Positions 33,640 to 43,700 of a DNA stretch of 64,000 nucleotides are shown one piece after another. This DNA comes from Microbacterium gallinarum (GTDB lineage: Bacteria > Actinomycetota > Actinomycetes > Actinomycetales > Microbacteriaceae), in the NCBI RefSeq assembly GCF_014837165.1, contig NZ_JACSPM010000001.1, positions 463,618 through 527,617 on the forward strand, read 5' to 3'. The notes under the pieces were generated by a model. It did no database searches and was not told where the DNA came from. It saw only the letters and a list, made by a program, of their open reading frames with translations. A program made the translations under genes and the position numbers. Position 1 is the first letter of the stretch. Each line of letters starts with the position of its first letter.

Positions 33640-35234
33640 CAGTTCAGGTCCTCCAGTGCCTTGGTCTGCCGGAAGCTGATCACAGCGACGATCGTGACGA
33701 TGATGAAGATCAGGATCGACAGCGCCGACGCGAGGCCGAGATCGCGGCCGCCGCCACCGCCGAACGCCACCTTGTAGACCATCGTGATCATGATGTCCGT
33801 CGCGCCGATGTCGAGCGTCGTGTCGGTGAACCGCGGATTGCCCCGGGTGAGCATGTAGATCACGCCGAAGTTGTTGAAGTTGTAGGCGAACGTCGCGATG
33901 AGCAGCGGGGCGACTGCCACGAAGAGCAGCGGCATCTTCACCGAGCGGAAGATCCGCCATGCGCCGGCGCCGTCCATCTTGGCCGCCTCGACGATGTCGT
34001 CGGGCAGCGACTGCAGTGCGCCCGTGCACACAAGGAACATGTACGCGTAACCGAGCCACATGTTCACGAAGATGACGCTGAATCTCGCGAGCCACGGATC
34101 ACCGAGCCACGGGATCTGCGCGCCGCCGAGCAGCACTTCGTTGATGAAGCCGAACTCCGTGTTGAGCATGCCCGCCCAGACGAGACCCGTCAGGTACGCG
34201 GGGAACGCGTAAGGGAGGATCACCAGCACGCGGTAGACCTTCTTGCCGCGCAGCGTCGGGTGGTTGAGAACGATCGCGAGGAACAGGCCCAGGGCGAAGC
34301 AGACCAGTGTCGACAACGCGGCGAACGCGAAGGTCCAGATGGTCACACGCAGGAGCGGGTCGCGGATCTGGTCGTTGGTGAAGGCGAACGCGAAGTTGTC
34401 CCAGCCGATCACCACGCGCCATCCGGGCGTCAGCGTCTCGCCGCTCTCGGCGCGGAAGTTTCCCTCGCCGTCGTCGGAGTAGACCTGTCCGGTCTCGGTG
34501 TTGGTGAAGGTGTCGGCAGCCTCGTCGTACTCGAGGCTCGAGGTGAAGACGAAGGCCTTGCGCCCGTCGGAGGTGCGGAGGGTGCCGTCGTTGAGGTCGT
34601 CGCTCACCGGGACGTTGAGCGCGAGCACCTCGTCCTGGAGGCGGATGATCTGGTTGAGGTTGAGCTGCTCCCAGCCGTCGGGTGCGCTCGATGCGTCCTG
34701 GAGGGGCTGCTCGTTCGTGCCGAACGCGGTGCCGCCGCCCGGCTCGGCCACGAGGAGTCCGAACTGGTCGGCCTGCTTGTAGACCTCGACGGTGTACTCG
34801 GGCGAGTCGGGCACACGCTCCTGCGAGGTGCGGATGATCTGCTCGATCGCATCCTGCTTGGTGCTGTTGTGCTGGTCGCCGGCGTTGGTGAACGCGATGA
34901 AGCCTGTGTAGATGATCACGAAGATCTGGAAGACGGCGAGGAACGCGAGGCCGGGCGCCAGGTACTTCCCCGGCAGCAGGCCGGGACGCAGGTAGAGGTA
35001 GTTGACGCCTGCGACGACAAGGAGGAGCACGCCGGCGGCGATCCAGTCGCCCTTCGCGACCAGCACCCAGACGCCGAAGACAGCGAGCGCGTCGATGACC
35101 GCGAGGAGGACGACCTTCACAAGGAGGGCGACGAGACCCCCCGTCGTGAGCCGCCGAGCGGGCTTGTGGAACGGGTCATCGCCCCAGGCGCTCGGTGCCG
35201 CGGTCTTCTTCGCGGCGGTCTTGACATCGACCAT
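33639..35234 (-). CDS. malF: Maltodextrin ABC transporter permease MalF
   Basis: A 531-residue permease of the long MalF type. Three spans lie near residues 30-105. A large extracytoplasmic domain of about 150 residues follows (roughly 115-270, KQDAIEQIIRTSQERVPDSPEYTVEV and on), comparable to the P2 loop of Escherichia coli MalF that contacts the binding protein. The C-terminal half has five more spans and the EAA motif EAAKMDGAGAWRIFRSVKMPLL. The glycine run FGGGGGRD before the last span is unusual. The second methionine was chosen because AAGGAG lies nine bases before it. A hairpin separates it from malE. Confidence 0.94.
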   Translation of the reverse strand: MVDVKTAAKKTAAPSAWGDDPFHKPARRLTTGGLVALLVKVVLLAVIDALAVFGVWVLVAKGDWIAAGVLLLVVAGVNYLYLRPGLLPGKYLAPGLAFLAVFQIFVIIYTGFIAFTNAGDQHNSTKQDAIEQIIRTSQERVPDSPEYTVEVYKQADQFGLLVAEPGGGTAFGTNEQPLQDASSAPDGWEQLNLNQIIRLQDEVLALNVPVSDDLNDGTLRTSDGRKAFVFTSSLEYDEAADTFTNTETGQVYSDDGEGNFRAESGETLTPGWRVVIGWDNFAFAFTNDQIRDPLLRVTIWTFAFAALSTLVCFALGLFLAIVLNHPTLRGKKVYRVLVILPYAFPAYLTGLVWAGMLNTEFGFINEVLLGGAQIPWLGDPWLARFSVIFVNMWLGYAYMFLVCTGALQSLPDDIVEAAKMDGAGAWRIFRSVKMPLLFVAVAPLLIATFAYNFNNFGVIYMLTRGNPRFTDTTLDIGATDIMITMVYKVAFGGGGGRDLGLASALSILIFIIVTIVAVISFRQTKALEDLN

Positions 35235-35284
35235 GGAGGGACGCTCCTTCATCGCAGGGTCGTGAGGTTCAGAGTAGAAGAGAA

Positions 35285-35316
35285 GGCGGGTGGAGCCGCG
35301 AAAGGCCCCACCCGCC
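35285..35316 (-). promoter_or_regulatory. Stable hairpin between malE and malF
   Basis: GGCGGGTGGAGCC at 35285-35297 pairs with GGCCCCACCCGCC at 35304-35316 with one A-C mismatch and a six-base GCGAAA loop. It starts 15 bases after the malE stop. Such hairpins usually keep binding-protein mRNA at higher levels than that of the permeases, by partial termination or 3' protection. Confidence 0.65.
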
Positions 35317-35330
35317 TGTCACTGCGGCTT

Positions 35331-36575
35331 TCAGCCGATCTTGGACTGGATGTTCGTCGCAGCGGTCTCCCAGACCTGCGCGGGCTCACCCTCGCCCTTG
35401 ATGAGCTGGAGCTCTGCGTTGCCCCAGTCCGACCACACGGCGCCCATCTCGGGGATCGCGGGCATCGGAGCACCGGTCTGGCCGATCTTGCCGAAGGCCT
35501 CGACATCGGGGTCGGAGGCTGCGGCGCTCTCGTAGGCCGAGATCAGTGCCGGCGGGCGACCGCCGACCTCGAACAGGCTCAGCTGAGCGTCCTCGGTGCT
35601 GAGGTAGTTGACGATGAAGTCGGTCGCGGCGAGCGAATTCTCCGACTTGCTCGACAGGAAGAAGCCGTTGACGCCGACGAACGGGCGGGCCTCCTCGCCA
35701 CCGGCGCTGGGGAGCGGGTCGATGGCGTAGTTGATTCCGGCCTCGGAGATCGCGGGGATGTTCCACGGACCCGTGAGGTAGTACGGCGACTTGCCGGCGA
35801 CGAAGAACTCGCGCGCCTTGTCACCGTCGATGTTGGCGTTGAGGATGCCCTCGGCGCCCCACTGCTTCAGAGCGGTGGCGAACTCGACACCGGCGGCGTC
35901 GCCGAGCACCAGCTGCGACGGGTCGTACGAGCCGTCGGCGCTCTGCGCGAACACCTGCGAGCCGAACGAGGTCTGCAGCGGGTAGAGGTGGTACGGGTCA
36001 CCCTGCTCGGGCGAGAGGCCGACGAGGAAGGGGTACTCGGTGCCGGCGGCCTTGCCGTTGGCGATGACCTCGTCGAACGTCTCGACGGGCTCCGACACGA
36101 GGTCGGCGTTGCGGACGAGCGCGACGTTCTCGATCGAGTACGGGACGCCGTAGACCTTGCCGTCGTACGTCATGGCCTGGACGGCCGCCTCGGCGAAGCC
36201 ATCGGCGACGTCACCGAGCTCGAGCGGCGCCACGACGCCGGCCGACACGTAGGCGCCGAGCTTGTCGTGGGGGCTGACGATGACGTCGGGACCCTTGCCG
36301 GTGGGGACCTGGCTGATGAAGTCCTGGTCGACCGTGGCGAAGTCCTTGGTGACGAGCTTGACCTCGACGCCGGTCTCTTCAGTGAAGGATGCCGCGACGT
36401 CCTCGAGCGCCGGCTTGCGCTCGATGTCGACCCAGACGGTGATGGGGGTCGTGTCCGCGTTCTCGTCGTTGCTGCCGCTGTCGTCTCCGCCGCCGCTTGC
36501 GCAGCCGGAGAGCACGAGCGCGCCGCCCGCGATGAACGCACTGATCGCGAGCGCGCTCTTCTTGTTCACCTTCAT
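35331..36575 (-). CDS. malE: Maltodextrin-binding lipoprotein MalE
   Basis: A 414-residue solute-binding lipoprotein. The signal peptide ends in the lipobox LSGC with C25 as the lipid-modified residue, followed by a glycine/serine/aspartate linker. The mature protein has the family-1 extracellular binding fold, with PITVWVDIERKPALEDV, GPDVIVSPHDKLGAYVSAG, YGVPYSIENVALVRN and YYLTGPWNIPAI segments typical of MalE/CycB proteins. It is anchored to the outer face of the membrane and delivers malto-oligosaccharides to MalF/MalG. It is the first gene of the operon, behind two LacI-type operators. Confidence 0.94.
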   Translation of the reverse strand: MKVNKKSALAISAFIAGGALVLSGCASGGGDDSGSNDENADTTPITVWVDIERKPALEDVAASFTEETGVEVKLVTKDFATVDQDFISQVPTGKGPDVIVSPHDKLGAYVSAGVVAPLELGDVADGFAEAAVQAMTYDGKVYGVPYSIENVALVRNADLVSEPVETFDEVIANGKAAGTEYPFLVGLSPEQGDPYHLYPLQTSFGSQVFAQSADGSYDPSQLVLGDAAGVEFATALKQWGAEGILNANIDGDKAREFFVAGKSPYYLTGPWNIPAISEAGINYAIDPLPSAGGEEARPFVGVNGFFLSSKSENSLAATDFIVNYLSTEDAQLSLFEVGGRPPALISAYESAAASDPDVEAFGKIGQTGAPMPAIPEMGAVWSDWGNAELQLIKGEGEPAQVWETAATNIQSKIG

Positions 36576-36666
36576 CGGTGTGTGCCTCTCTTAAGTGCTG
36601 TTGGGGTTAGACCGGCCCGGGCCGGCGCCAAGCACCGTCGAAGGCCGTTCTTCTGCTCGCAGAAGA

Positions 36667-36680
36667 TGCAAGCGCTTACA
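36667..36680 (-). promoter_or_regulatory. LacI-family operator at the mal promoter (proximal)
   Basis: TGCAAGCGCTTACA is a near-perfect palindrome with the central CG typical of LacI-family sites. Just downstream on the minus strand is an AT-rich TTGTTATCAT segment (36681-36690) that likely holds the -10 element. The malE start is about 92 bases away. No LacI gene is in the window. Confidence 0.75.
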
Positions 36681-36781
36681 TTGTTATCATCTTCGGCCCG
36701 AAACGCAACCCGCGATTGGGATGATCGATACGCGTTCGTGACTTGCGGGATAACGCGGATCATCCGCGAAACCCCCTCATC

Positions 36782-36795
36782 TGCAAGCGCTTCCA
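36782..36795 (-). promoter_or_regulatory. LacI-family operator at the mal promoter (distal)
   Basis: TGCAAGCGCTTCCA differs from the proximal site by one base. The two sites are 115 bases apart, about eleven helical turns, so a repressor tetramer could loop the DNA. It lies 51 bases upstream of the divergent YajQ gene and might also affect it. Confidence 0.72.
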
Positions 36796-36846
36796 AGGCC
36801 TGCCCGGTCTTCGCGGCGTCACGCGACCGCGGATAGACTGCCCGTC

Positions 36847-37335
36847 ATGGCCGATTCTTCGTTCGACATCGTCAGCAAGGTGGACCACCAGGAGGCCGAG
36901 AACGCCCTGAACCAGGCGCGCAAGGAGATCGAGCAGCGCTACGACTTCAAGGGCACGGGCGCATCCGTCGAGTGGAGCGGCGACTCCATCTTGATCAAGG
37001 CGAGCACCGAGGAGCGCGCGAAGGCGGTGCTCGACGTCTTCCAGTCGAAGCTGATCAAGCGCGGCATCTCACTGAAGAGCCTCGACTCGGGCGAGCCCTT
37101 CGCCAGCGGCAAGGAGTTCCGGATCGTCTCGACGCTCAAGGACGGCATCTCGTCGGAGAACGCCAAGAAGATCTCGAAGCTCATCCGCGACGAGGGTCCC
37201 AAGTCTGTGAAGTCGCAGATCCAGGGCGACGAGCTGCGCGTGCAGTCGAAGAGTCGCGACGACCTCCAGGAGGTCCAGCGCATGCTCAAGGCCGCCGACC
37301 TCGACGTCGACCTCCAGTTCGTCAACTACCGGTAG
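36847..37335 (+). CDS. YajQ family nucleotide-binding protein
   Basis: A 162-residue protein that matches the YajQ family over its full length: [13 protein letters not shown] at the start, [13 protein letters not shown], then two RNP-like beta-alpha-beta folds and the ending [12 protein letters not shown]. Family members bind RNA, tRNA or cyclic di-GMP in different bacteria, and a role in regulation or RNA handling is possible. The ATG is seven bases after TAGACT, suggesting a leaderless transcript. It is a single-gene unit, divergent from malE and convergent with the secreted protein gene at 37375. Confidence 0.95.
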   Translation: MADSSFDIVSKVDHQEAENALNQARKEIEQRYDFKGTGASVEWSGDSILIKASTEERAKAVLDVFQSKLIKRGISLKSLDSGEPFASGKEFRIVSTLKDGISSENAKKISKLIRDEGPKSVKSQIQGDELRVQSKSRDDLQEVQRMLKAADLDVDLQFVNYR

Positions 37336-37349
37336 CGCGCGACGCGCGG

Positions 37350-37365
37350 CCGGCCCGCGGGCCGG
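37350..37365. terminator. Palindrome between convergent genes
   Basis: CCGGCCCGCGGGCCGG is a perfect 16-base palindrome in the 39-base gap between the YajQ gene and the convergent gene ending at 37375. It may act as a bidirectional terminator, although a perfect palindrome with no loop folds only with a few unpaired bases at the tip. Confidence 0.4.
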
Positions 37366-37374
37366 TGCCCTCAC

Positions 37375-38766
37375 TCACGACGCGGGTGCGCGGCACCAGG
37401 AGATCGCGAGACCGGGCATCACCTGCGTGTCGTCCGACTCGAGGGAGAAGATCCTCGTCTCGACGGTCTCGGGCATCGCGAGAATCGCGTCGTCGAGCGG
37501 GTTCGCGGCGATGTCCGGAGCGACGACGACACCCACCCAGCGCCCGCTCGGTGCTGCGCACACCTGCAGGATGGCGTCGGTCGTCGCCACCTCGGCGATG
37601 ACCCGGCTGTCGACGGAAGGCGCTCGCATCACCACCGTCTGGCCCTCGAGCTCGCCGGAGTCGCTGAGACGCAGATAGGTGAGCAGCGTCCCGTTCCCCG
37701 TCACTTCCTCCGCGGCGAACGGCTGTCCGAACTGCGGGTCGGCCCCCGCGGCAGGAGTGCGTGAACCGTCCCGGAGGTCCACGATCTGCGGGCCCTCCGC
37801 GGTTCGCACGTACGCAACGGCCTCGGTACGCGAGACGTCGTCGATGATGGACGCCTTGCCGAGCGTGACGGGTTCGCCCTCCGCGACGGGGTCGGCCAGC
37901 AGCAGGTCGTCGCCGCGCGTCACGAGGAGAAGCGACGTCGTGCCCTGCACGAAGCGGAAGTCGTCGATGCGCGGGTCGGACGTGCCGAGATCGAGCTGCT
38001 CGGGCTTGGCATCGGGTGCGGAGATGCTGCCGAGGAAGACCACCGAGTCGCGAACCGGGATGCCCTCGACGGACGGGTCGGTCCACGTGTAGGCGAAGCG
38101 GTCGCCGGAGTCCGAGAGCTGCAGGCGAGCAAGGCGACCGACGGCGGGAAGACGCACCTCGTCGACACGGCCGTCCTCTCGGACCACCACGAGTTCGGAA
38201 TCACCCTGCTCGGTTCGCAGCGCGACGACCAATCCGCGGGGGGACGAGCGGAAGTCCTCGATCCGCGGGTGCTCGAACACCGTCTCCTCCGTGGCGCCGT
38301 CGAGGGTCGTGCGATAGATGCGGTCGTCGTCGGGCGAGCGCTCGAGGAGGAACGCCTCTGCGCGCGGCGTCTCCAGCGACGTGGAGAAGGTGGAGGATGG
38401 GCCGCCCGACCTGCCCACCACGTCGCTGATCGTGAGCGTGTAGCGGGTGCCGTCCTGCAGCGGCTCGGCAAGGCGTACGCCGACGTCGCGGCCGGCGGTG
38501 TCGACCGTGAAGGGCACCTCCGGCTCGATCTCCACCTGCGTAGCGGACACCTCTGCCAGCGCCTGATTCGCCGTGAAGATCACGCGAGAGCCGCTGACCG
38601 TCGTCGCCGCGGCCGGGTCGGACAGCACCGCTGAGACGCGGGGGCCGGCTGCGACGCTCGCGCCGGCGGCAGCCGTCGACGCGACCAGGATCCCCGCCAG
38701 CACGGCTGCGTAGACGAGGAGGAACCGCTTCCCGCGGCCCGTGCCCGCGTGCTCGTCAGTACTCAT
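37375..38766 (-). CDS. Membrane-anchored extracellular Ig-like and beta-propeller-like protein
   Basis: A 463-residue protein with an N-terminal membrane segment (about residues 14-38, FLLVYAAVLAGILVASTAAAG). Residues 42-130 look like an SbsA Ig-like domain (SDPAAATTVSGSRVIFTANQAL ... TVDTAGRDVGVRLAEPLQDGTRYTLTI). Residues 135-455 contain repeated beta-strand blocks like a TolB-type propeller without catalytic residues. A role in binding or surface structure is possible. It overlaps the YcgQ-type gene on the same strand by 11 bases, so the two may be cotranscribed. I do not recognise a named family for the whole protein. Confidence 0.78.
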   Translation of the reverse strand: MSTDEHAGTGRGKRFLLVYAAVLAGILVASTAAAGASVAAGPRVSAVLSDPAAATTVSGSRVIFTANQALAEVSATQVEIEPEVPFTVDTAGRDVGVRLAEPLQDGTRYTLTISDVVGRSGGPSSTFSTSLETPRAEAFLLERSPDDDRIYRTTLDGATEETVFEHPRIEDFRSSPRGLVVALRTEQGDSELVVVREDGRVDEVRLPAVGRLARLQLSDSGDRFAYTWTDPSVEGIPVRDSVVFLGSISAPDAKPEQLDLGTSDPRIDDFRFVQGTTSLLLVTRGDDLLLADPVAEGEPVTLGKASIIDDVSRTEAVAYVRTAEGPQIVDLRDGSRTPAAGADPQFGQPFAAEEVTGNGTLLTYLRLSDSGELEGQTVVMRAPSVDSRVIAEVATTDAILQVCAAPSGRWVGVVVAPDIAANPLDDAILAMPETVETRIFSLESDDTQVMPGLAISWCRAPAS

Positions 38767-39565
38767 ACGGATCCTGCGGCTCCTCGATGGGCGTCAGCGT
38801 CGTCGGACGGATGGTCAGCTCCTCGCCCTCGAGGACCACGGTCCCCTCCACGCGCGCCCAGTCGCCGACTTCGATGCCGGCATCCCAGTCCGCGTCGCTG
38901 ACCGGCACGGCGGCGGGCTGCGCGTCGATGACGCAGTGAGTGATCACCAGCCTGGTGAGAAGGAACTGCTCTGGGTCGTCGGGGTGGGGGGTGACGAACC
39001 CCTCGAGCTCCACGGCGTCGCCGGCGAAGTCCTCGGGCGAGGTGGCCGTGGCGAACACGGTCGACCAGTCGGGGATTCCGAACTCTCGCGTGTCGCCGGA
39101 GCTCGCCAGCTCGACCGCGTCATCCCTGCCGAACAGCGCGGGGGCGTTGGTCGCTCGATCCATCGCAAGCGTGACCGAGAGCGTGGTGGGTGGGAGCAGC
39201 CAGGCGGCGACCACCACCGCCGAGGCGATGGCACCGCCCACGATCGATACAGTGCTCGCCCGGGCGACGGCGACCTGGCTGTGGCCCCGTCCGTGATCGT
39301 CGACGTGATCCCGGCCGTGATCGTGATCGTGATCGTGGTCGGCGGATGCTTCGCCAGGATGATCGTGCTCCCGCTCGATGCCGAGGGGAAGGGCGAGACC
39401 GACGACCCCCACTCCGATCGCGACAACCGCCATCGCGATCGCGAACCAGCTGCCTGCCGGGTTCAGGAAGAGTCCGAGCCGACCGGTCAGCGCGAGCACC
39501 AGCGTCGCGATGCCGAGCACCGCGGCGAGGCCCGCACCCAGCCAGCGTTCCCACACGTCACGCAA
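38756..39565 (-). CDS. TIGR03943 family protein (YcgQ-type permease subunit)
   Basis: A 269-residue membrane protein with two N-terminal spans (about residues 8-30 and 38-60), a histidine/aspartate-rich loop (DHDHDHDHGRDHVDDHGRGH, about residues 75-97), a third span near 105-125 and a C-terminal extracytoplasmic OB-like beta domain. This matches TIGR03943, whose members are always found beside a YcgR-type permease, as here. The histidine-rich loop suggests metal binding, and homologues are often zinc-regulated, but transport of a metal or a cofactor is not shown. It overlaps the permease gene by eight bases. Confidence 0.88.
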   Translation of the reverse strand: MRDVWERWLGAGLAAVLGIATLVLALTGRLGLFLNPAGSWFAIAMAVVAIGVGVVGLALPLGIEREHDHPGEASADHDHDHDHGRDHVDDHGRGHSQVAVARASTVSIVGGAIASAVVVAAWLLPPTTLSVTLAMDRATNAPALFGRDDAVELASSGDTREFGIPDWSTVFATATSPEDFAGDAVELEGFVTPHPDDPEQFLLTRLVITHCVIDAQPAAVPVSDADWDAGIEVGDWARVEGTVVLEGEELTIRPTTLTPIEEPQDPYEY

Positions 39566-40643
39566 CGAGGTTCACCACCGCTCCGATGAACCAGGCGCTG
39601 AGGATGACCACGGGCACCACCCCGGCGAGCAGGCGGGTCGTGAACGTCGTGCGCAGCAGCGCGAGCATCTTCACGTCGATGAGCGGACCGATCAGCAGGA
39701 AGGCGACGATCGAGCCAGGCGTGAATGTGGAGGCGAACGACAGGGCGAAGAAGGCGTCGACGTTCGAGCAGATGGCCACGACGAGCGCCAGCAGGGTCAT
39801 CGCGAGGATGGAGAGCACGGGGTCGCTGCCGATCGCGACGAGTACCTCACGGGGCACGAGCACCTGGATCGCACCCGCGAGAGCCGAGCCCAGGACGAGC
39901 GCCGGCATGACGGCGCGGAGCTCGACGAGGACCTGCGTCGCCGTCCGGCGTCCCCGGCTCTCGGCTTCGAGAACAGAGGGGGCGGCGCAGGTGGCGGCGA
40001 ACCGAGCGGTGAGGAGGGACGTGGGATCAGGATGCCGCGAATACAGCCATCCGATGAGGTTGGCGATCGCGTATCCGCCGAGCAGCCGCGCGACGAGGAT
40101 GCCGTCGTTCAATCCGAACGCCTGGTGCGTCGTCAGGATCACGATCGGGTTCACGATCGGCGCCGCCATGAGGAAGGTGAGAGTCTCGGGCACCGAGAAA
40201 CCGCGCATCATCAGGCCGCGCGCGAACGGGACATTGCCGCACTCGCACACCGGCACCAGCATCCCGAGCAGCGAGAGCACCGCGCGCCGGGCCCAGGCGC
40301 GCCGCGGGAGCCAGCGTTCGATCGCTCCCGGCGGGATCCACACCTGGATGACGACGGCGAGCACCACCCCTAGCATCACGAACGGCATCGACTCGATCAG
40401 AACGCTCACCGCGAGGGTGAGTCCGTCCTGCAGCCGCTCCGGCAGAGCCACGTCGGTCAGGACCTGTGTCGCCAGCCCGATTCCCACCAGGACGATCGCA
40501 AGGACCACACCCCACCACACGCGCCGCCGGCGAAGGGGCGGCGCCTCCGGCGCTGATGCGGGGGCGGATGCCGCGACCGCGGTCGCGACACGAGTCCGTG
40601 CTGCGGGACTCAGCGTTCCCATCGGGCGACGGCGCTTGGCCAT
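39558..40643 (-). CDS. YcgR-type permease (COG0701)
   Basis: A 361-residue permease with about eight spans. The family signature CECGN is at C133-C135 in PVCECGNVPFARG, and the second half repeats the fold with CSNVDAFFALSF. The N-terminal 42 residues are basic and alanine-rich. COG0701/DUF318 permeases are linked to metal or arsenic handling or to uptake of a metal chaperone; the cargo of YcgR-type members is unknown. The gene forms a pair with the TIGR03943 protein. The pair sits in a candidate three-gene operon with the extracellular protein at 37375. Confidence 0.9.
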   Translation of the reverse strand: MAKRRRPMGTLSPAARTRVATAVAASAPASAPEAPPLRRRRVWWGVVLAIVLVGIGLATQVLTDVALPERLQDGLTLAVSVLIESMPFVMLGVVLAVVIQVWIPPGAIERWLPRRAWARRAVLSLLGMLVPVCECGNVPFARGLMMRGFSVPETLTFLMAAPIVNPIVILTTHQAFGLNDGILVARLLGGYAIANLIGWLYSRHPDPTSLLTARFAATCAAPSVLEAESRGRRTATQVLVELRAVMPALVLGSALAGAIQVLVPREVLVAIGSDPVLSILAMTLLALVVAICSNVDAFFALSFASTFTPGSIVAFLLIGPLIDVKMLALLRTTFTTRLLAGVVPVVILSAWFIGAVVNLVA

Positions 40644-40721
40644 GGTGATGTCTCCGGATCGAGTGGGTCGGTGAAAGGCCGGATGCCGGCAGCGAGTTCG
40701 CTGCCGGCACCCGGACCGGTG

Positions 40722-43700
40722 TCAGAGCGCGCCGGCGCCGCAGGCGGCCTGAGCGTACGGGACGTTCACCGCGGTGGTGACATCCTCACCGCCGACGGTC
40801 GCAGTCGCCGTCACCACCGCCACACCCTGCGGCAGGACCGCCGCACGCGTGGTGAACGCGTGACTGCTGGTCTTGCCGGCACCCAGGGAGGCGACGGTCT
40901 TGGTGCCGTACGTCGACTCGAGACGGACGCCGACCGGTACCTCGTCGCCGTTCGCGACGCTCACCGTCAGCACCGCCTTGCCCGCCACGCAGCGGGCCGT
41001 TGCGGTGCCCGTGACGGCGAGCTGCCGGTCGGCCGCCTCGCGGATCACCAGGGTGTACGTCGTCGACGTCTCGTGATCCTGCGCGAACGAACGGATGGTG
41101 ACCGTCTTCTCCTCCCCCGGCACCAGCGATACCTGGCGAGGCTCGGTGTCGTCGATCAGGATGTCGCCCACCCGCACCAGGCCGCTGGGCACGTTCGGCG
41201 TCGCGGTGAACGACATCGAGGTAGCGCCCTGCGGGACCGTCACCGTGTAGTCGGTGGTCGATCCGGAGAACGTCGGCGAGAGGACTCCCCCGTCGACCGT
41301 GAGACCCGTGAGCGACGACTCCGTGCTGTAGGTCACCGGCCGCGAGGTCGCGACTCCGAAGACGCCGCCCGCGAAGCCTCCCGTCGACTGGTAGCGCACC
41401 GTGACCACGGGGATCCGGTTGCCCTGCCCATCCAGTACCGGGTTGCCGGCGGCGTCCACCTTGTACCGGACGTTCGGGCCGGTCAGGTACTGCGCCGGAA
41501 TCGTGTCGACCACCTCGTAGAACACTCCGGAGCCCGCAGCGTTGGTGATCTGCTGCGTCTTGAAGAGGGTGTCATTGAGGTAGATCGCGAACGACCGTCC
41601 GTTGTCCCCCGAGAAGTACGTCGTCTCGAGTCGGTTGGTCGATGCGGTGGGGTCAACGGCCATGTCGTAGCTGAACCAGCCGTTGCTGTTCGCGTGACGA
41701 TACTGCCGACCGTTGTGGACTCCGACGCTCGTCGTGCCGCCTGTCTTCAGGTTCTTCGCGGCCTCTCCGTTGTTGTTGTCGAACGTGGTGAGGACGTCGA
41801 TGAACCGTGCGGCGTCACGCTGGCGCTTCTTCTCGTCGAGGATCGCCTGCTGTGCGGCCGGCGAGTCCGGGACCTCGAAGTTCATGTAGATGCCATAGCG
41901 CTGACCGTGCTGCGAGTAGTGCGGCGTGTAGATGAGGTCTCCCCCGTCGCGCGTGTTCTTCAGCACGAACTGCGCTTCGCCGTCCGCATTGTCCTCGATG
42001 CGCTCCACGTTCTCCGCGATGTCGTCGTACCACTGCTGAGTGGTCTCCGTGGCCACCGTCACCGTCTGCTGAACCTCGGCCGACGGCGCGAGGGCGATCC
42101 GCACGCTCACTCCGACCGATCCCCAGCCCGTCATGTTCTCGGTGCCCAGGCCGGCGCTGAGCACCGTCGGTCCGTACTTGAACGCGACGAAGTCGGCGTT
42201 GTCGGGGGTGTCGTACGCCACGACCTCCATCGGGGTGGTCAGTTCGATCACATCGCCCGCGGCGACCTCATCGAGAACGATGTAGCCCTGGCGCACGTCC
42301 GGCGACACGACCGTGCCGTTCACGGTGAGGGTCGGCTCGCCGGCCACCCAGTCCGGGACGCGCAGACGGAGCGTGGCGCCTTCCGCGAGCTGAGATCCCG
42401 TCAGGGCGTCCACGGTGATGCGCACCGTGTCGTCGTTCGGGAAGTCGGCTTCCTGGGTGACGCGCATGTTGCTGTCGGCGTGGTCGTACTGGGAACTGAA
42501 GTACAGGTTGACCCAGACGTTCTTGTCACGGGAGAAGTACAGCGTGTCGGCGAGCTTGGAGAAGTTCTCCATCCCCGTGCCGATGCAGCACCAGAAGAGC
42601 TGCGACTCGGTCGGTGCCGGGCCGTAGACCTTGTAGTAGCCGGGCGCCATCGGGTTGAAGTACATGCTCATGCCGTTGTCGGGATTCTGCGAGGACACGA
42701 TCGTGTTGATGAACGTGTTCTCGTAGTAGTGCATGTACTTGACGTCCTGCGTGACCTTGAACAGCTCGCGCGACAGCTTGAGCATGTTGTACTCGTTGCA
42801 CGTCTCGGCCGTCTGCGGATTGCCCGTCGATCCCTGCTGTGTGGCGTAGCGCCACAGCGTGTCCGGAGCGCGGAAGTGCTCGGACTGGCTGTTGGCCCCC
42901 GTCACGTAGGTGTGGTGATCGACCACCGTCTGCCAGAAATTCTGCGCGGCGGTCAGGTACATCCCGAGGTTGTCCTTCTCGGCCTGCGTGAGCATCTCGT
43001 AGTATTCGGGGTTCTCGGTGAACACCGTGTAGCGCTTGAGCGCGCCGATGAACTTCGGGATGGTCGTGTTGGCGTGACGACCGGGAAGCACGTCGGTGCC
43101 GTTCGCGAGCGACTGGAAGAGCGACACCTCATCGAATCCCTGCGCGGCCGTCTTGAAGTGGGGGTTGCCCCCGGACACGTCGAACAGCTCGTAGAGCGCC
43201 TCGTTCATACCGCCGTACTCGGTGCCGAGAAGTGTGGCGGTGTTGCTGAGGGTGGAGACGCGCCCGAACATGTACTCGCCGAAGCCTTCAGCGACATCCA
43301 GCGCCAGCTCGCCCAGCTCGCCGGGCACGTACTCGTACGCGTCGAGCAGTCCGGCGAGGATCTTGTGCAGGTTGTAATACGGCACGATGACCTGATCGTC
43401 GGACGTGCCTCGTCCCTCCACAGCGTCGAGCGCCGAGTCGCGGAACGGGGCGAGGTAGCCCGCCCGCGACGTGCCGTCGTAGCTGTCCTGCACCGCGGCG
43501 AGACCGCGGATCGTGGCCTCGAGGTCGGCGAGCACCTCAGCCTTGACAGCGGGGTCGTCGGAGTTGGCGTAGTTCATCGCCAGCGCCGACATGTAGTGAC
43601 CGAAGGAGTGGCCGCGGAAGTTCCAGGTCACCGATCCGTTCTCCCACCCGGGGTAGCTCGTCGTGTTGACGGTGAAGCTGCCGGGCTTGTAGGAGTTCGC

